NCBI GenBank assembly: GCA_907165275.2
Contig: OU015650.1
Coordinates: 10,074,001-10,138,000, forward strand
DNA from: Zygaena filipendulae
Lineage: Eukaryota; Arthropoda; Insecta; Lepidoptera; Zygaenidae
Direction of reading: 5' to 3'
Length of the DNA stretch: 64,000 nt
Of this stretch, positions 45,124 through 57,500 are shown piece after piece. A program made the translations under genes and the position numbers. The notes beneath the pieces were generated by a model that did no database searches, was not told the DNA's origin, and saw nothing but the letters and a program-made list of their open reading frames with translations. Position 1 is the stretch's first letter. The number at the start of each line of letters is the position of its first letter.

Positions 45124-46183
45124 ATGCCGAAGTCTAAGAGGGATAAAAAAGGTAATATAACCTCAAATTTATTTAATTATTTTTGTCTTTTTTAGTGCTT
45201 GTTTATTCAATGTTGTTAAAGAATTAGTCTCAGCATAAACTGATCTCTTCTTTTTAGTGTCACTGACCAAAACCGATAAGAAAGGGAAAGAAGCGAAAAA
45301 TAAAATGATCGAGGACATAGTGGAAAATTTTTCAAATTATGAACATTTATTTCTATTCACCGTCGACAACATGCGTAACACAACATTGAAAACATTACGC
45401 AATGAATGGAAAGACTCGCGGTTTTACTTTGGGAAAAATAAAATATTGTCAATTGCTTTGAAACGAACTAAAAGTAGCAAAGCCGATGATGAACTCAGCT
45501 TGGTTAGTTATATTTATTCATCTTTTCATTTCTAGTAAAGCTTTTAACATGAGTTTATACATGAAAAATAACTGGTGCTTAACCAGCTATTGCTCATGAC
45601 TGCACTTATATGGCAGTGATACAGTAGTGTTAATAAATGAATAATTGAATTTTAACTAGATATTTACTAAACTGTACATCATTCATATTTATGTATTATA
45701 AATATTAAATTATATATTTTACAGATTTCTGATAAGTTGAAAGGTCAGTGTGGGTTGCTGATGACCAACAGAGATGTAACAGATGTAATAAAATATTTTC
45801 AAGATTACCAGGAAGGTGAATATGCCCGTGCTGGCTTCATACCAAACCGTGATGTTATATTGCCTCAAGGACCACTGGAAGATTATTCACACAATATGGA
45901 ACCACATCTTCGACGTCTTGGACTACCAACTTCTTTAGAGAAAGGAGTGATACATTTAATTAAAGAATATCAGGTTTGCAAGGAGGGTGTGCCATTGACT
46001 CCAGAGAAAGCTAGTATTTTAAAATTATTAGGCATTCAAATGGCAAAATTCAAAGTCGTCATAAAATGTCATTGGACTAAAGGGAAAGGTTTCCATGTAG
46101 ACCTTGATATGTCCAATGATGATAAAATTGTTGGCAATAGTGATTTGTTAGAAGACAATGACATGGAAGATGATGAAACATAA
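45124..46183 (+). CDS. MRTO4: mRNA turnover protein 4 homologue (MRTO4), ribosome assembly factor
   Basis: Three exons, 45124-45151, 45258-45502 and 45725-46183, in matching phases, give 243 aa. The N-terminus MPKSKRDKK, joined to VSLTKTDKKGKEAKNK, is the family's basic start. The uL10-like (P0-like) domain follows: NYEHLFLFTVDNMRNTTLKT, FYFGKNKILSIALKR, YARAGFIPNRDV, MEPHLRRLGLPTSLEKGVI, VCKEGVPLTPEKASILKLLG. The C-terminus is acidic (NDMEDDET). MRTO4/Mrt4 binds the 60S stalk site in pre-ribosomes in the nucleolus and is later exchanged for P0. Length is close to the human protein (about 239 aa). The gene is AT-rich with short introns. It converges on Lipin. Confidence 0.97.
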
Positions 46184-46634
46184 TTTTCATGAATATATTA
46201 CTGATGCTCCGTATGGTTTCAGCCACATTAATTTGAACATTGGAACATTGGGAACTCTGTGAAATCATTTCTTGCCTAACATTTCCTATCTGTAAACTAT
46301 CTACCTGCCAAATTTCAGCTTCATAGATCAAGTAGTTTTCAAGATTTTGTGTTTAGTCAGTGAGTGACCTTGCACATTCATATAATATATTGTAATTGAT
46401 TTTATAAGTTTTACTTTAATCAGTATCTTAAAGTCACAACTGGAAGCTAAGTCAAAAAATTATGTAGATTGGGAAAGCACTTAGTAACAGATTTGAACAA
46501 ACACTAAAATTTGACTCAACCCAAAATTATCTAAGTGTTACATAAAATAACCTGAGTGTGATCAGAGATTTATTTAACCGGATTTATTTGTAATCAATGG
46601 TAAAGATTTAAGAATGATTTTAAAATTGGAAGCT

Positions 46635-46640
46635 AATAAA
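46635..46640 (+). terminator. candidate MRTO4 polyadenylation signal
   Basis: AATAAA about 450 nt after the stop codon, in AT-rich sequence. No closer perfect signal was seen. Confidence 0.35.
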
Positions 46641-46884
46641 ACTCTAGAAAAGCATGAGACATAATATGGATAAGCCTTGTGTTTAAATATAATCAGTGTT
46701 TTACTTGTGTGATGGAAATGGCACAAATGTGGTATAATATACTATACCCTTTTTTAAAACCAGATAAAAGTGTTCATTGACCCATAAAATTATGTTAAAC
46801 TCACTCTTGATCACTCTTTTAACTTTGCTTTCTTACATAAAAACGAAAGGTAATTAAACACGAAATAGACTATAGAAATTAGAA

Positions 46885-46975
46885 GTCAGCTAAGAAAGGA
46901 TAGCCCAAGATAAAATAAAATGGAAAGGGTTGGAGGAGGCCTTTGCCAAAGGGCACACAGAGGAATCTGTCTAAG
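46885..46975 (+). pseudogene. C-terminal fragment of a non-LTR retrotransposon ORF
   Basis: The plus strand reads DKIKWKGLEEAFAKGHTEES before a stop and an A-rich tail. This resembles the end of lepidopteran LINE polyproteins. It is very short and dead. Confidence 0.5.
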
Positions 46976-46994
46976 TCTATAAATAAATAAATAA

Positions 46995-47072
46995 AAAAGA
47001 AAGGATTTCATGGAGTTCCCTTGGGAACTCCCAAATTATCGCGGGTGAAACTTTAGGGAAAGTTAGTCATAT
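46995..47072 (-). repeat. CCGCGG-type repeat fragment, reverse orientation
   Basis: TTCCCTTGGGAACTCCCAAA then TTATCGCGGGTGAAACTTTA, ending near AGTTAGTC. Confidence 0.6.
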
Positions 47073-47479
47073 AATTAAAATTGTTATTTACTTAATTAGA
47101 TACTTGTATAAAATAATAAATCTTGTATTTAAGGTTATAGTTTGTTTTATATTTTTTCAACTGTACTGTTACAACTGTTGTAACTGTTTACAACTGTAGA
47201 CTGAAATATTTAAATATGGAGTCTTTGGCTTTGTGTAGAGATCTGATTGACGCAATGGTTTTGTACAAAATCAGGAGATTGATTAACTCATAACAGAATG
47301 ACACCCTTGTCTCCTCCACTGTGTAGAACACTTCTTGGTTTGACCTCTCCTGTCCCAAGATTATGTAAGCTCTGAAATGGCTGTAGCGAAACTGTCGATA
47401 AGTGAGCCTAAATAACTACCCTAGATTGTAGTCAAGTTGTAGGCGCTTGTGAAGGCGGTTAAAAAAAGACAAAATAATT

Positions 47480-49185
47480 ATTTGAAGTAGAAACATTTAT
47501 TCGTATAACATTAGTGTGACTTACTTTACGGATGACCCCCAATCACTACAGTATCGGTTTTTTTTAAATAATATCTCAGAAGATATAGCGGGCGCAAACT
47601 TCTTTCCTAAAAGCACCCGTAGTGCGAGAAAATATCTATTGAAATTTTAATGAAAAATAGCCGTGATGATAGCGGAAAACCAAAAAAAAAATACTAGGCG
47701 TGTGTAATTTTGTACACGAAATAAAATATATAATTATGCTAAATTATTTATTCATACAATCACAGTGACAGCAATAAATTATAAAAAATAGCAAATTCTT
47801 AGACCAAACCAATCGATTCAAAAATATACACAAACTTAACAAAAATAAATTCAATAATCAATTCTAAGTCATTTCTATCCATATAATATCATTGTTTATG
47901 TACAATTAAAACGATTATGAGGCTATGCCTCGCTTCATTTTGTTGAAATGTGCTTTTGAACATTCTAAACGAAAACTTATAATATATATGGGTAATCACA
48001 GTACAAAAATAAAGCATCGCTTCGTCAGTCAACTTCATCACAGATTAAACAATCGGCAGAACTAAAAACAGACATTTACCTAAATAAATAATGTTCTAAG
48101 TTCATTACACATAAAATGATAATTATAAAATAAAACTAAACCCAGTATTTATACACCCATCGTATTTTATTAACAAAATAATTTCTTTGAAAACCGTATC
48201 TAATACGTTCCTTTAACTACGATAGCCTACGAATAATCTAAATAGCACTGTTTAAATCTTTGCGATTGTGCAGCGATCTCCGAAGCCCGTATTATTAAAC
48301 TTTACTCAAACTTGATTATACTCGAATCTATGTTTTTCTAACTTTCCAGAGCAATAAGCGAGACAGAATATTGAGTAGGTTTAATAATAATGGGTTTATT
48401 ACACTACTTCCAATTTAGGGAATCTTAAATTGGATACAATTTAAGATCAGTGAGTGAGAGAGAGAGCGAGTGATCACTCTACATTAAAATGTACCCTAGA
48501 TCAGTCGATCGGAACTAACTGTTCCAACTTCGATTATACCTTCCGATTTCCTAAATTGGTGTCTGACAAATTGTTAAGTGTAATAAGCGTTTAATAGGGC
48601 CCGGAGTCTACTCGGCTTACGCGGAGAACTGCATATTTTATTAACCTAAAGTAATACAACATTATTACGTTTATGTCAATGCGGGTTGACTCGAAGGCGT
48701 TTTGTGTAACTAATTTAACGATACATATGCCTGACGTCATAATAGTTATTTTGCATTAGCAGCATAAAAAAAATAGTTATACGCGGTGTATAACTATTTT
48801 TTTGGGTGTATAATATGTCTAGAAAGGTAAACCCTGCATTCAGCAGTCTTTCGCTACCGGGTATCGAACCTGGTACTAGGGAGCAGCGTAGTGGCCAATT
48901 CTGTAGTCAAGCTGCTTTTTCTGTGTCAAGACAAACTTTTGCTCTGATAAATGTAGCAACGTGTGAAGACTTGAAAGAGGCAATATGTGGATAACAGTGA
49001 AGATCCTTATAGACATTGAAGTCTAATCATCATCAGGCATATTCGTGGAGAACAGTCGAAATATGCGACTATAATAACTACAGCGATTTTCCACTATATT
49101 TTTATGCTTTATTATTCTAAAGTTTTCTGCACGTACGCAAGAGGATAAACGTGGCGTTAAAAGTCAGCACCTAAAAAAGTATGTA
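47480..49185 (-). other. unique AT-rich flank, possibly distal Lipin 3' UTR
   Basis: No common moth repeat is seen between about 47480 and 48760, unusual for this window. Minus-strand AATAAA signals are at 47496-47501 and 47747-47752. A long Lipin 3' UTR is possible but not shown. Confidence 0.3.
48767..48803. repeat. perfect 16-bp hairpin
   Basis: AAAAAAATAGTTATAC, then GCGGT, then GTATAACTATTTTTTT. The arms are exact inverses. Confidence 0.85.
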
Positions 49186-50587
49186 GAGTCATTCGGGGTA
49201 ACAGAACGCAGCGGGTAAGTGTACGCAGTAGCCCGATCTCCGACAAAGGAGGGGGAGACTGAGGTGTTTGTTTGCAAAACTTGGTGACGCTAGAGTCACC
49301 GTTTAGGAGCCACGTGCTGCCCCGACGCAATATCAGTACTGGTCGCGACAGGTCGCTGAACACCTTTAGTGCAGTTATTTCGTTGGATATTTGTGCCAGG
49401 GAAAAGTGTGTTACATTTAGATGGATGATTCTATGCCAGTAAGTTTACTATATTTCTATTGTTCATTTATTGTAGTTTTTAAGAAAGTATACCATATTCA
49501 TAAAAAGTAATTAACCTGTGTGTAGTGCCCGATCATTTAATATATTTGCCGATTGGGGTAAGAGTGCGAGTTTAAAAGTACGCACGCGTACTTTTACCCA
49601 CGTTTCGTACTTATACCCCAAGGCATAAGAAAACATCCAAAAGTTATTTATTCTTTTAGAACACAGCAAAATACCGAGGAATTATGCAAGGAAGGTCTCA
49701 CAGAAGGCCCTCATCTCAGAATAATTAAGGCTAAAAAACTACTACAAAAAAGACAGAGCCAAAGACAAGCTGCTCAAGAAGTTGATATCAGTGAAGGTGC
49801 CTTACGAATGACTAAAAACTACTCACGTGCCAACGTCTTTGGGTAGTTTTAAACCTCCTTTAGCAAAGTCCAAGAAGCGGAATTTGCAGTTCATTGTCAA
49901 GATATTGACAATAGATTTTTCGGTATTGAAAATAAAAAAATTAAAATGATTAACTAAAATGATTTCAGAAGATGCCCATAGGAGTTTACAACAGCCAATA
50001 ATATAGAACACCGTTTCGTTGACTGGAGCAGGATGGCTGGTCGAGATTGGGTAGATTTTTTAGAAGAAATTCTCAACAACTTCACGTCAGCCAGCGCCTA
50101 TCAGCTTGGCCAAAGTAATTTTAATAAAATTCAAGTACAAATTTTAAACTACGTTCAAAGAAATCTATGATATTCTTAATTTGCGCCCAAATAAAATTTT
50201 TACTATGGGCAAAATTAATTTTGTTAATGTTAAAGTTGCTGATTATGTTAATGACAAAATTTAATAAATGTTGATTTTTGCAAACTTAAATTTTATTGTA
50301 TTATCCTCCTAGTAATCTTAATGCGTACATTTACCCCGCACGCGTATCTTTACCCTAAGGCATGCGTAATTTTACCCACATATCGGGGCTAGAGTACGCA
50401 TCATGACTTTTTTAATTCAAACGTATGTAGAGCACAAACTAATTAACCTTGGTGGTAAATTTGCTTAAATAATGAAAATATATTAAATATTCTACCAGTT
50501 TTACATCTTAACAAGTTACATACTTTATTCTGGATAGGTTTTTGAGACTGTCGAAAATAAAGTGCGTGCTCTTGACCCGAATGACTC
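49186..50587 (+). mobile_element. pogo-like (Tc1/mariner superfamily) element, internally deleted
   Basis: The left end GAGTCATTCGGGGTAA and the right end TTGACCCGAATGACTC are inverted repeats with one mismatch, each bordered by TA, the Tc1/mariner target. The inside has remnants of a transposase with helix-turn-helix (psq/CENP-B) domains and no catalytic DDE domain. Sub-terminal phrases such as TACGCACGCG and TTTACCC recur at both ends. It is inserted 3' of the Lipin stop and may lie within the Lipin 3' UTR. Confidence 0.82.
49660..50168 (+). pseudogene. pogo/jerky-like transposase DNA-binding remnant
   Basis: The first piece encodes KKLLQKRQSQRQAAQEVDIS, the N-terminal psq-type helix-turn-helix. 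A frame change follows at about 49845 into SLGSFKPPL. Then a CENP-B-type helix-turn-helix includes FVDWSRMAGRDWVDFL and ends in a stop at 50168. Compared with intact pogo-like transposases, the entire DDE catalytic core is missing. Confidence 0.75.
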
Positions 50588-51533
50588 TAGGTACGGAATA
50601 CTATCGTTAGTCTTTGGGAAAGTAGTGAATTACATTCTTCTCTCTATTAACCTTTATCTGAAAACGTATGGGGTCTAGGCGGTATAGCGTTTTGTTAATA
50701 CCATTTTTGTATAGACAAGCATCGCAACTAACCATAAAAATTGTGAATCGCTTTTTGAGATCTGTTTTTATCACAGCAAAAAACACTTCTTAGCATTATG
50801 TGGTAACAGATACAAACGTTAACATTTTCTATGATTAACTTAAACTTATCTATTAACCTAAATGGACTTTAAAATCTACAATACATCTAATTCTGTAAGT
50901 CCAATGAAATGGACGAGACGGTTCAGTTGAAACGTTGCTATTAAGGTAAACAACAAAGTTGTGTACAAAACGAGAAACCTTGGGTGTACAAATGAAAAAA
51001 GTGTAGGAAGCTTTGAGAAAAGAGTAACCATAATTCCCGGGCGATAGCGAGTATTCGGCTTTGTAACTTTTTTACGCCCTTTTTTACGCAATATCAGACA
51101 ACGCGAATATTCGCTTATCGCAACAAGTGCGGCCGAGGCGTAAATGACACAAGTGCGTTCAATTGCAGTAAATAGTGGCGGTCGGCAACGCGAACTATAT
51201 CTGCGTGACATACAGATTTATGTTTAATATTCATAATTTGGGGCCACGTCAATAGGTAAAGTGGTAAATGACCTAACCCACGAAACGCCATACGAAAACC
51301 GAGGGCCAAACACACCTATCCTGCGACGTACAGTTTAAAATATTAAACAAGGGAATATGAACCTTGGCACTTTTGTTATAGGTGAATATTTGACCCTTAG
51401 ACTTTTGAATTCGTGATATCGCCGCATTGGATAAATCTAATGGCGAATTTCAGCGAGACAATACGATGGTACAAATGAGCGCGGTGGGTGAGTGGTGGGG
51501 GAGGGATGGGGAAAAGGGGGGGGGAGGGGCGCA

Positions 51534-54500
51534 TCAGTGGTGTTTGGCGGGGGGCGGGAGCGCGGCCGGCAGGGGGCACGCTGCCATCGGCTCGCGCCAG
51601 TACACCGTCTGCGAGAACTCGTCGCTCGGCTCGCAGAGCGCCGGCGGGAACACTTGGTCGACCAGCACCGACATATGCGAGTACCTGCGCACAAACACGC
51701 CACGACACGCGTTACATTATCCATCCAACCATCTACTATCAGAGGGGCTATTATGTAACTTTTATTTCTATCATTTTTCGGTTGCAATCAAAAAGATGGC
51801 GGTTTTGCGAATACAAAATGCACGAGTTGACACCAACAATGTCTAGCAATCAAACAAAATTAACATACTTCAATAGTTGAAGCTCTCTAAACATGATTAA
51901 TTAATCACAAAATTTATATTTTTCTGATTGAAATTGAAATGTGAATGCAACAAAAGTGTCATAATTGCCCTGCTGAAAACACTTTCAAGCGACACACATG
52001 CCGCCTTCGAAGGCGCAATGGTATAGTGTCGATAGTTCTGTTTTATAAAAGATCTAGTTACTAGCCTAATTAAAAGCTTCTTATAATGAGCTTTTGTAAA
52101 GAACATCGACTTATGATTTTTTTTTAAAACGATTTACAGGACTTCTAGACATTTAAAGACATATTTAGGTAACTTTGTAGTTGGGACGTTATTTTTACAA
52201 AATCTGCTTAGTTTCATGCTGTTTGATAATATCTAAATTTTTATCTTTATGATTATTATTATCATTCGAAAAATGAGGAGTAAAAATACATTCTTATTAA
52301 ATTTTTATATATTTATCATGTTTACATTGCACTGATGGAAATGCGTCTAAGATTGATATAAGTTATTTTTCATCGATGAATGTATGTATTTATGTCGTGA
52401 TTTCGTTACAAGAAGAATCTAATATTCTATAATTTAGATTTGATAAGAAAGTTATTGGAAATAAAAAGAGCTGTTTAGTATTAAGGTGTTAATGTCTCAG
52501 CAGCACTTATCGCGTATGTCGCTTTATCGCCATGAGCGAGTCCAACACATAATATAATATTTAATTTGATCATTACTTACCTAATTAATGAGCAAGCTAA
52601 TTTAGTTATAATAATTACCAATCAAAAATACCCATAAACTGGCAACTATTATGAATAAATTAGCTTAAGAATATTCTAAATATTGAAGACTTAGATGTGA
52701 TGTGTGTTTATGTATTTAAACCACATTTATGACGGAAGAATAGTCTTTGTGAATTTTTTTTAGTACATACATGAAAGAAAGCACAGCGCGCGTGAGTAAC
52801 ACTTATCAATGCAATTAATCAAAAACTACCAACACCGAAGAAACCCGAAGGAGATACAATCACAACAGCGGCACCAGGCGCGGATACAATAAAAATATTG
52901 CCTCCCTTCCTTACCGAAATTCTGTATATCCGCACCAGACGAACAATTTTGCTCACGAAAAACACGAATACGCATCACTCTACTAAGAGACCTGCATCAC
53001 CCCGATCTGCCGTCGTGACCGTGGTATATGAAGGCAGACCCTTATATTACACTAGCTGTCCGCCGCGGTTTCACCCGCAGTAATTTCAGAGGTCCCGTGG
53101 GAATTTCGGGATAAAAGTACCCTATGTCACTCAGGACTACCGTAGCTTCCTATAAGTGAAAGAATTTTCAAAATCGTTTCAGTAGAGTAGAGATTACCCC
53201 CTACAACGTAGTCAAACAAACAAACTCACAATTCACAAGCTCACAAACTTTACCTCTATAAAATATTAGCATAGACACAGATAATATAATACTGTATAGA
53301 TAAGGATCGCACGAGCGCGAGCGGTGTTGTTTTACATGAGCATAGTTGGTAGTCAACTATGCTCACGTAGATCGCATAGACAAGTGACAACCGAGAAACG
53401 AAAGTCTACTCGGTCTCGTAAAATCGTCCAATCAAAATTAGTTTGTCACACTCCTCCCGTGGCGACGGTCGATCGGTCGACGGTTCAATGCGAGTACGTA
53501 AGTATTGATATGAGGAGAACCTTACACAAACGAAAGTGAAGCGGTATTGTTTTGCGCAAGCAGAATTGAGACCTTGAACGGAACAAACACGATAGAAAGA
53601 CGTCACAACTGCGCAACAGACGAGACCGATGACAATTGTCGATGATTGCATCATTGTGATTCTCCACCCCCCCCTCGAAATTTTGATTAGTTTCTATATT
53701 ATGAAAATGACTCGTTTGTTATGTTCATTGTATTGTTGAAATGAGTGAAGCGCGTCCACCAAGCCCTCGCCGCATGCCAGATGGCTTACCGTTAATGTCG
53801 CGTGCTCGACAGTTCCCGACGCTACGTATAATTTTTTTTTTTTAATGCGACACAAAACTCAACAGTCATATTTATACTTTTAGAGAGCTCCTAACAATAT
53901 TATCACATTTGAGTGGCGGGAATAAATCATCGACCATGTCACTTTGCACGTGGTAACTGAAATAGAAATATAATACGTATACATAAAATTATATAAATAA
54001 ATACTGCAATTACGTTTGTTTGTTAGCACGCAACCCCGGGTGCAGCACGATCGCAAGCTCCTGAGATATCAGCGAATGGGTACAGGGGACACTTACGTAG
54101 ACTGGAATGTTTGAGTGAGTTCGTGCTTCAGTTCGCCCTTGTAGTTGATTGTGAATATTCTCACAATTGGAATGCCAACAGCTTGATACGCGCACACATC
54201 CTGCACAAATAATAGAACAAAATTTACTTTTTTTTTACATTTTTTTTCCAATAGCTAGCGCTGAACTATTTTAGAGTTATTTTTTTGTTCCTCTGAAAAT
54301 ATTGTATTGTTTAACTTGTAAAAAAGAAAAAGAAATAAAATTAATAAATACAAAAGTATAAAGGACCAATTCTGCTCACTGGCTGATAAGGGTCACCCCT
54401 TATATACCACCGTCGTCGATATATGTGGGGAGACCCTTATTGAGACGGGAGTGATGCGTTTTTGTTTAGTAAGCAAAATTGAACCTTCGTGGCTATACTA

Positions 54501-57500
54501 TCTAAAGGTTGACTGGCAGAGAATGCCACTTTAAATCCTTTTAATATTATAAATGCGGAAGTGAGTTAAGTTAGTTTATTACGCTTTTACGACTCAACTG
54601 CTCCAATGATCATCATGAAATTTTGCATACGAATTATCAGGAGTACAGAGTAGGACATAGGGTACTTTTTGCCCCGGAATTCCCGGTGAGCCCGCGGGGA
54701 ACGGCTAGTAGTAAATCAATAAACATATATAGGCAGCAACAACTAACATAGACATAGACATAACTTTATTTGGCATCACAAAATTCCTTAAAAGTAATAC
54801 ATGCATCAAATTTAAAATGAATCGGATATAGTTTCCGTGATGCCAAAATGGTACTAACGTTGACTCTGTTGCCGTAGCCGGCGTAGAAGGGGTTGGAGTG
54901 CGCGGGGAACAGCGCCTTGATGTCGGACAGGCACTGTATCTTGAACTCCTCGGGCTTCTTCTCGATGACCTCGCGGTGGAAGGCGCGCAGCAGCGACGTG
55001 GGGTTGAGCAGCAGCGGCCCGTCCGGCAGGCACACCTCGCCCTGCTTGATCGAGCGCAGGTACTCGCGCGTCACCTGACACACACACACGCACGCACATA
55101 CTATTATACTAGCGTTTCCCCAGCGGTTACACCGGAATTCCCGCAGGAACTGTCCAAAAAAATAGTGATCAAAAATTTTAGGTGGCCAACCGTTACCACC
55201 TAGGGGTTTATAAATAGTAGTGATGGGCCGAGTACTAGATTTACCGAGTAGCCGAGTACCGAGTATTATTCGGTTTTACTTTAGCGAGTACCGAGTACTC
55301 GGCCGAGTAACTCGGTTGTCTTTACGAAGTTTACCAACTTAATGGCGTGAAAACAAGTTTGTACTCACGCCGGCCAACAAGAAACGGTAGTGGTCATTCA
55401 ACAAATATTACAGGTATTTTATAAATGCAATACTGTTTCAGTGTTTCAACATTTGATCTGATTATAAAATTAAATTCGATGACGAGTTAGCAAATTTAAG
55501 ACTTTTTGTTTTCTTCCTAAGATTGATACTTTTTTAAAATAATAAATAGGATTAATTACTTTTTAATGTAGTTTTCACTATGACATTAACCTAACACTTT
55601 ATTTAAAACGAGTACTCGGCAGTTGAACCGAGTTATTCGGCCGAGTATGAGTATTTAAAAAATCACCGAATACACACAGTACCGAGTAGTAACCGAGTAC
55701 TCGGCGCATCTCTAATAAATAGCCTACGACCTATATTCAGACCTACTTAATTTACAGAAAAAATTTCATAAAAATCGGTTAAGGCGTTTCAGAGGAGTTA
55801 GATTACAAACACTGTGACACAAGATTTTTATAAAGGTATATTATTTAAACACTACAGTCAACACAAGAGCTGTGTAATGTGACTAGTTTTTTATTTCGTC
55901 AGCTCCCTGATCACTTACACACAATATATAAACGATGTGTTACAGAAAGAAGATAATAATAGACGATGCTTCGGCTGCTGAAGATTAATCTTAACTGGCC
56001 ATTAACAAAATGAATGGTGTGAACAAAACACTTCGACTCACCCTCGCCTGTCCGATCGCACGCGCAGACAGGTAGAGCAGCTGATAGCCGTTGTTCTTGA
56101 TCTTGGTGAAGAGCTGCGCCACGCCCGACTGGGCCCAGTCCTTGCCCACCAGCGGGAAGATGTGGCCGAGCACGTCCGACCTGACCGACAACGGGGCAAA
56201 CTTGCTATCAGTGAGAGCCCTTCTAGGTACACACACGCTTGTTTATAAATGGTGTAAAAACCTTGAGCTTTTGAGCAAAGAATACCATTACCAGCCCGGT
56301 GGGCGGTGACACTCCATACAAATGAACTGATTCAAGTACTCTTCCACAAGACGGCCGGCGTGTACGTACAAGTGTTGTGCGTGTGTGCGTATCGTAAGGC
56401 TGACACTGCGAGCTGACAGCAACTGTCAGCGAATAATTTTCAAGCACATTTTCGCGGGGTACGAGGAGGCATGAAATTGGTGAGAGGCGGAGAGTGTCGC
56501 TTGTTTATTTAATCTCTATTCTTTGCTATTACTACGTAGAGAAGCAACACTTTGCCTTTCGCCAATTTTGTTTCTTTCTACGCCCCGCCACAATATAGCG
56601 GTGAGCTTAGAGGTGATAGTGATTTAGGCTGTTACTGCTGTTGGGCAATATCAACTTGAATTTGAAACTCAGTCTTCGTTGCGAGCTCAACAAAGCATAC
56701 GTCGTTGTGTGTGTGCCCGCCGGCCGCTTGTAGAACAGGAAGTACCTACATAAATCTGTTCTAAATCTCGTGTCAAGGGTGGGTTTGAGGTGTTATGCAT
56801 ACTAATATTATAAATGCGAAAGTAGTTCCGTCTGTCTGTCTGTTACGCTTAAACGCCTCAACCGATCATCATGAAAATTAAATTTTGAATACACGTTGTC
56901 AAGGGTACTGGGAAGGAAGGGACTTTATATCCCGGAATTCCCGCGGGAACTCTGGAATTAACTCGGGGAACAGCTATTTCAATATATTGTAATATGTAGT
57001 TCTCACTTGGTGATGGTGCCGTCGATGTCGGAGATGACGACCTTGTCGTCGTGGCGCCAGCGGAACACGTTGCACTTGCAGCGCGTGGTGCCCTGGTACG
57101 CGGTGGTCACACTGAACACCATCTCGTTCATGCCCTCGCGCAGCTTCAGATTTTTCTAAAGACAAAATGCATTATTAAAACTATAATTTCTATAGCGGTT
57201 TACTTCCGTTCGTCACATACGATCCGACGTGTTTCCGACTCTTTGGGACTTAGCTACTCAACAAAAATATATGGCGCTATATGCAACTTTTCCCGCGAGA
57301 TAAGTTACCAAACGTCGTCCAGATATTGTTTATAATATAAAACATCACAAAAATTATTTTAGGACACGTAGCTTCTTATCAATGAAAGAATTTTTAAATG
57401 ACCCCTGCCATCCAAACAAACTTACAAACTACCAGAAACTCTACCTCTATATAGTATTAGTTCAGATAAAAAGAAATCACTAGTTACAATTATGTCATAA

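Larger units (their letters stand above)
51685..54096 (-). other. last Lipin intron
   Basis: 2.4 kb. It contains mostly unique AT-rich DNA, a CCGCGG-type repeat at 53053-53275, a small palindrome at 53337-53365, and a mixed stretch 53380-53660 with an open frame on the minus strand that I do not call. Confidence 0.6.

Noticed and set aside
48838..48900. tRNA-like T-arm on the minus strand (CAGGTTCGATACCCGG)
   Set aside because: Only a T-arm-like piece is present, with no acceptor stem, D-arm or anticodon arm. It may be a SINE remnant.
51427..51880. Plus-strand frames of 88-139 codons over the Lipin last exon
   Set aside because: Antisense shadows of the GC-rich Lipin C-terminus and the GGGGAGGGG tract; no domain seen.
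53406..53654. 82-codon minus-strand frame beginning [17 protein letters not shown], like a signal peptide
   Set aside because: It is inside a Lipin intron, has no recognisable mature part, no clear gene structure, and overlaps a mixed repeat-like stretch.
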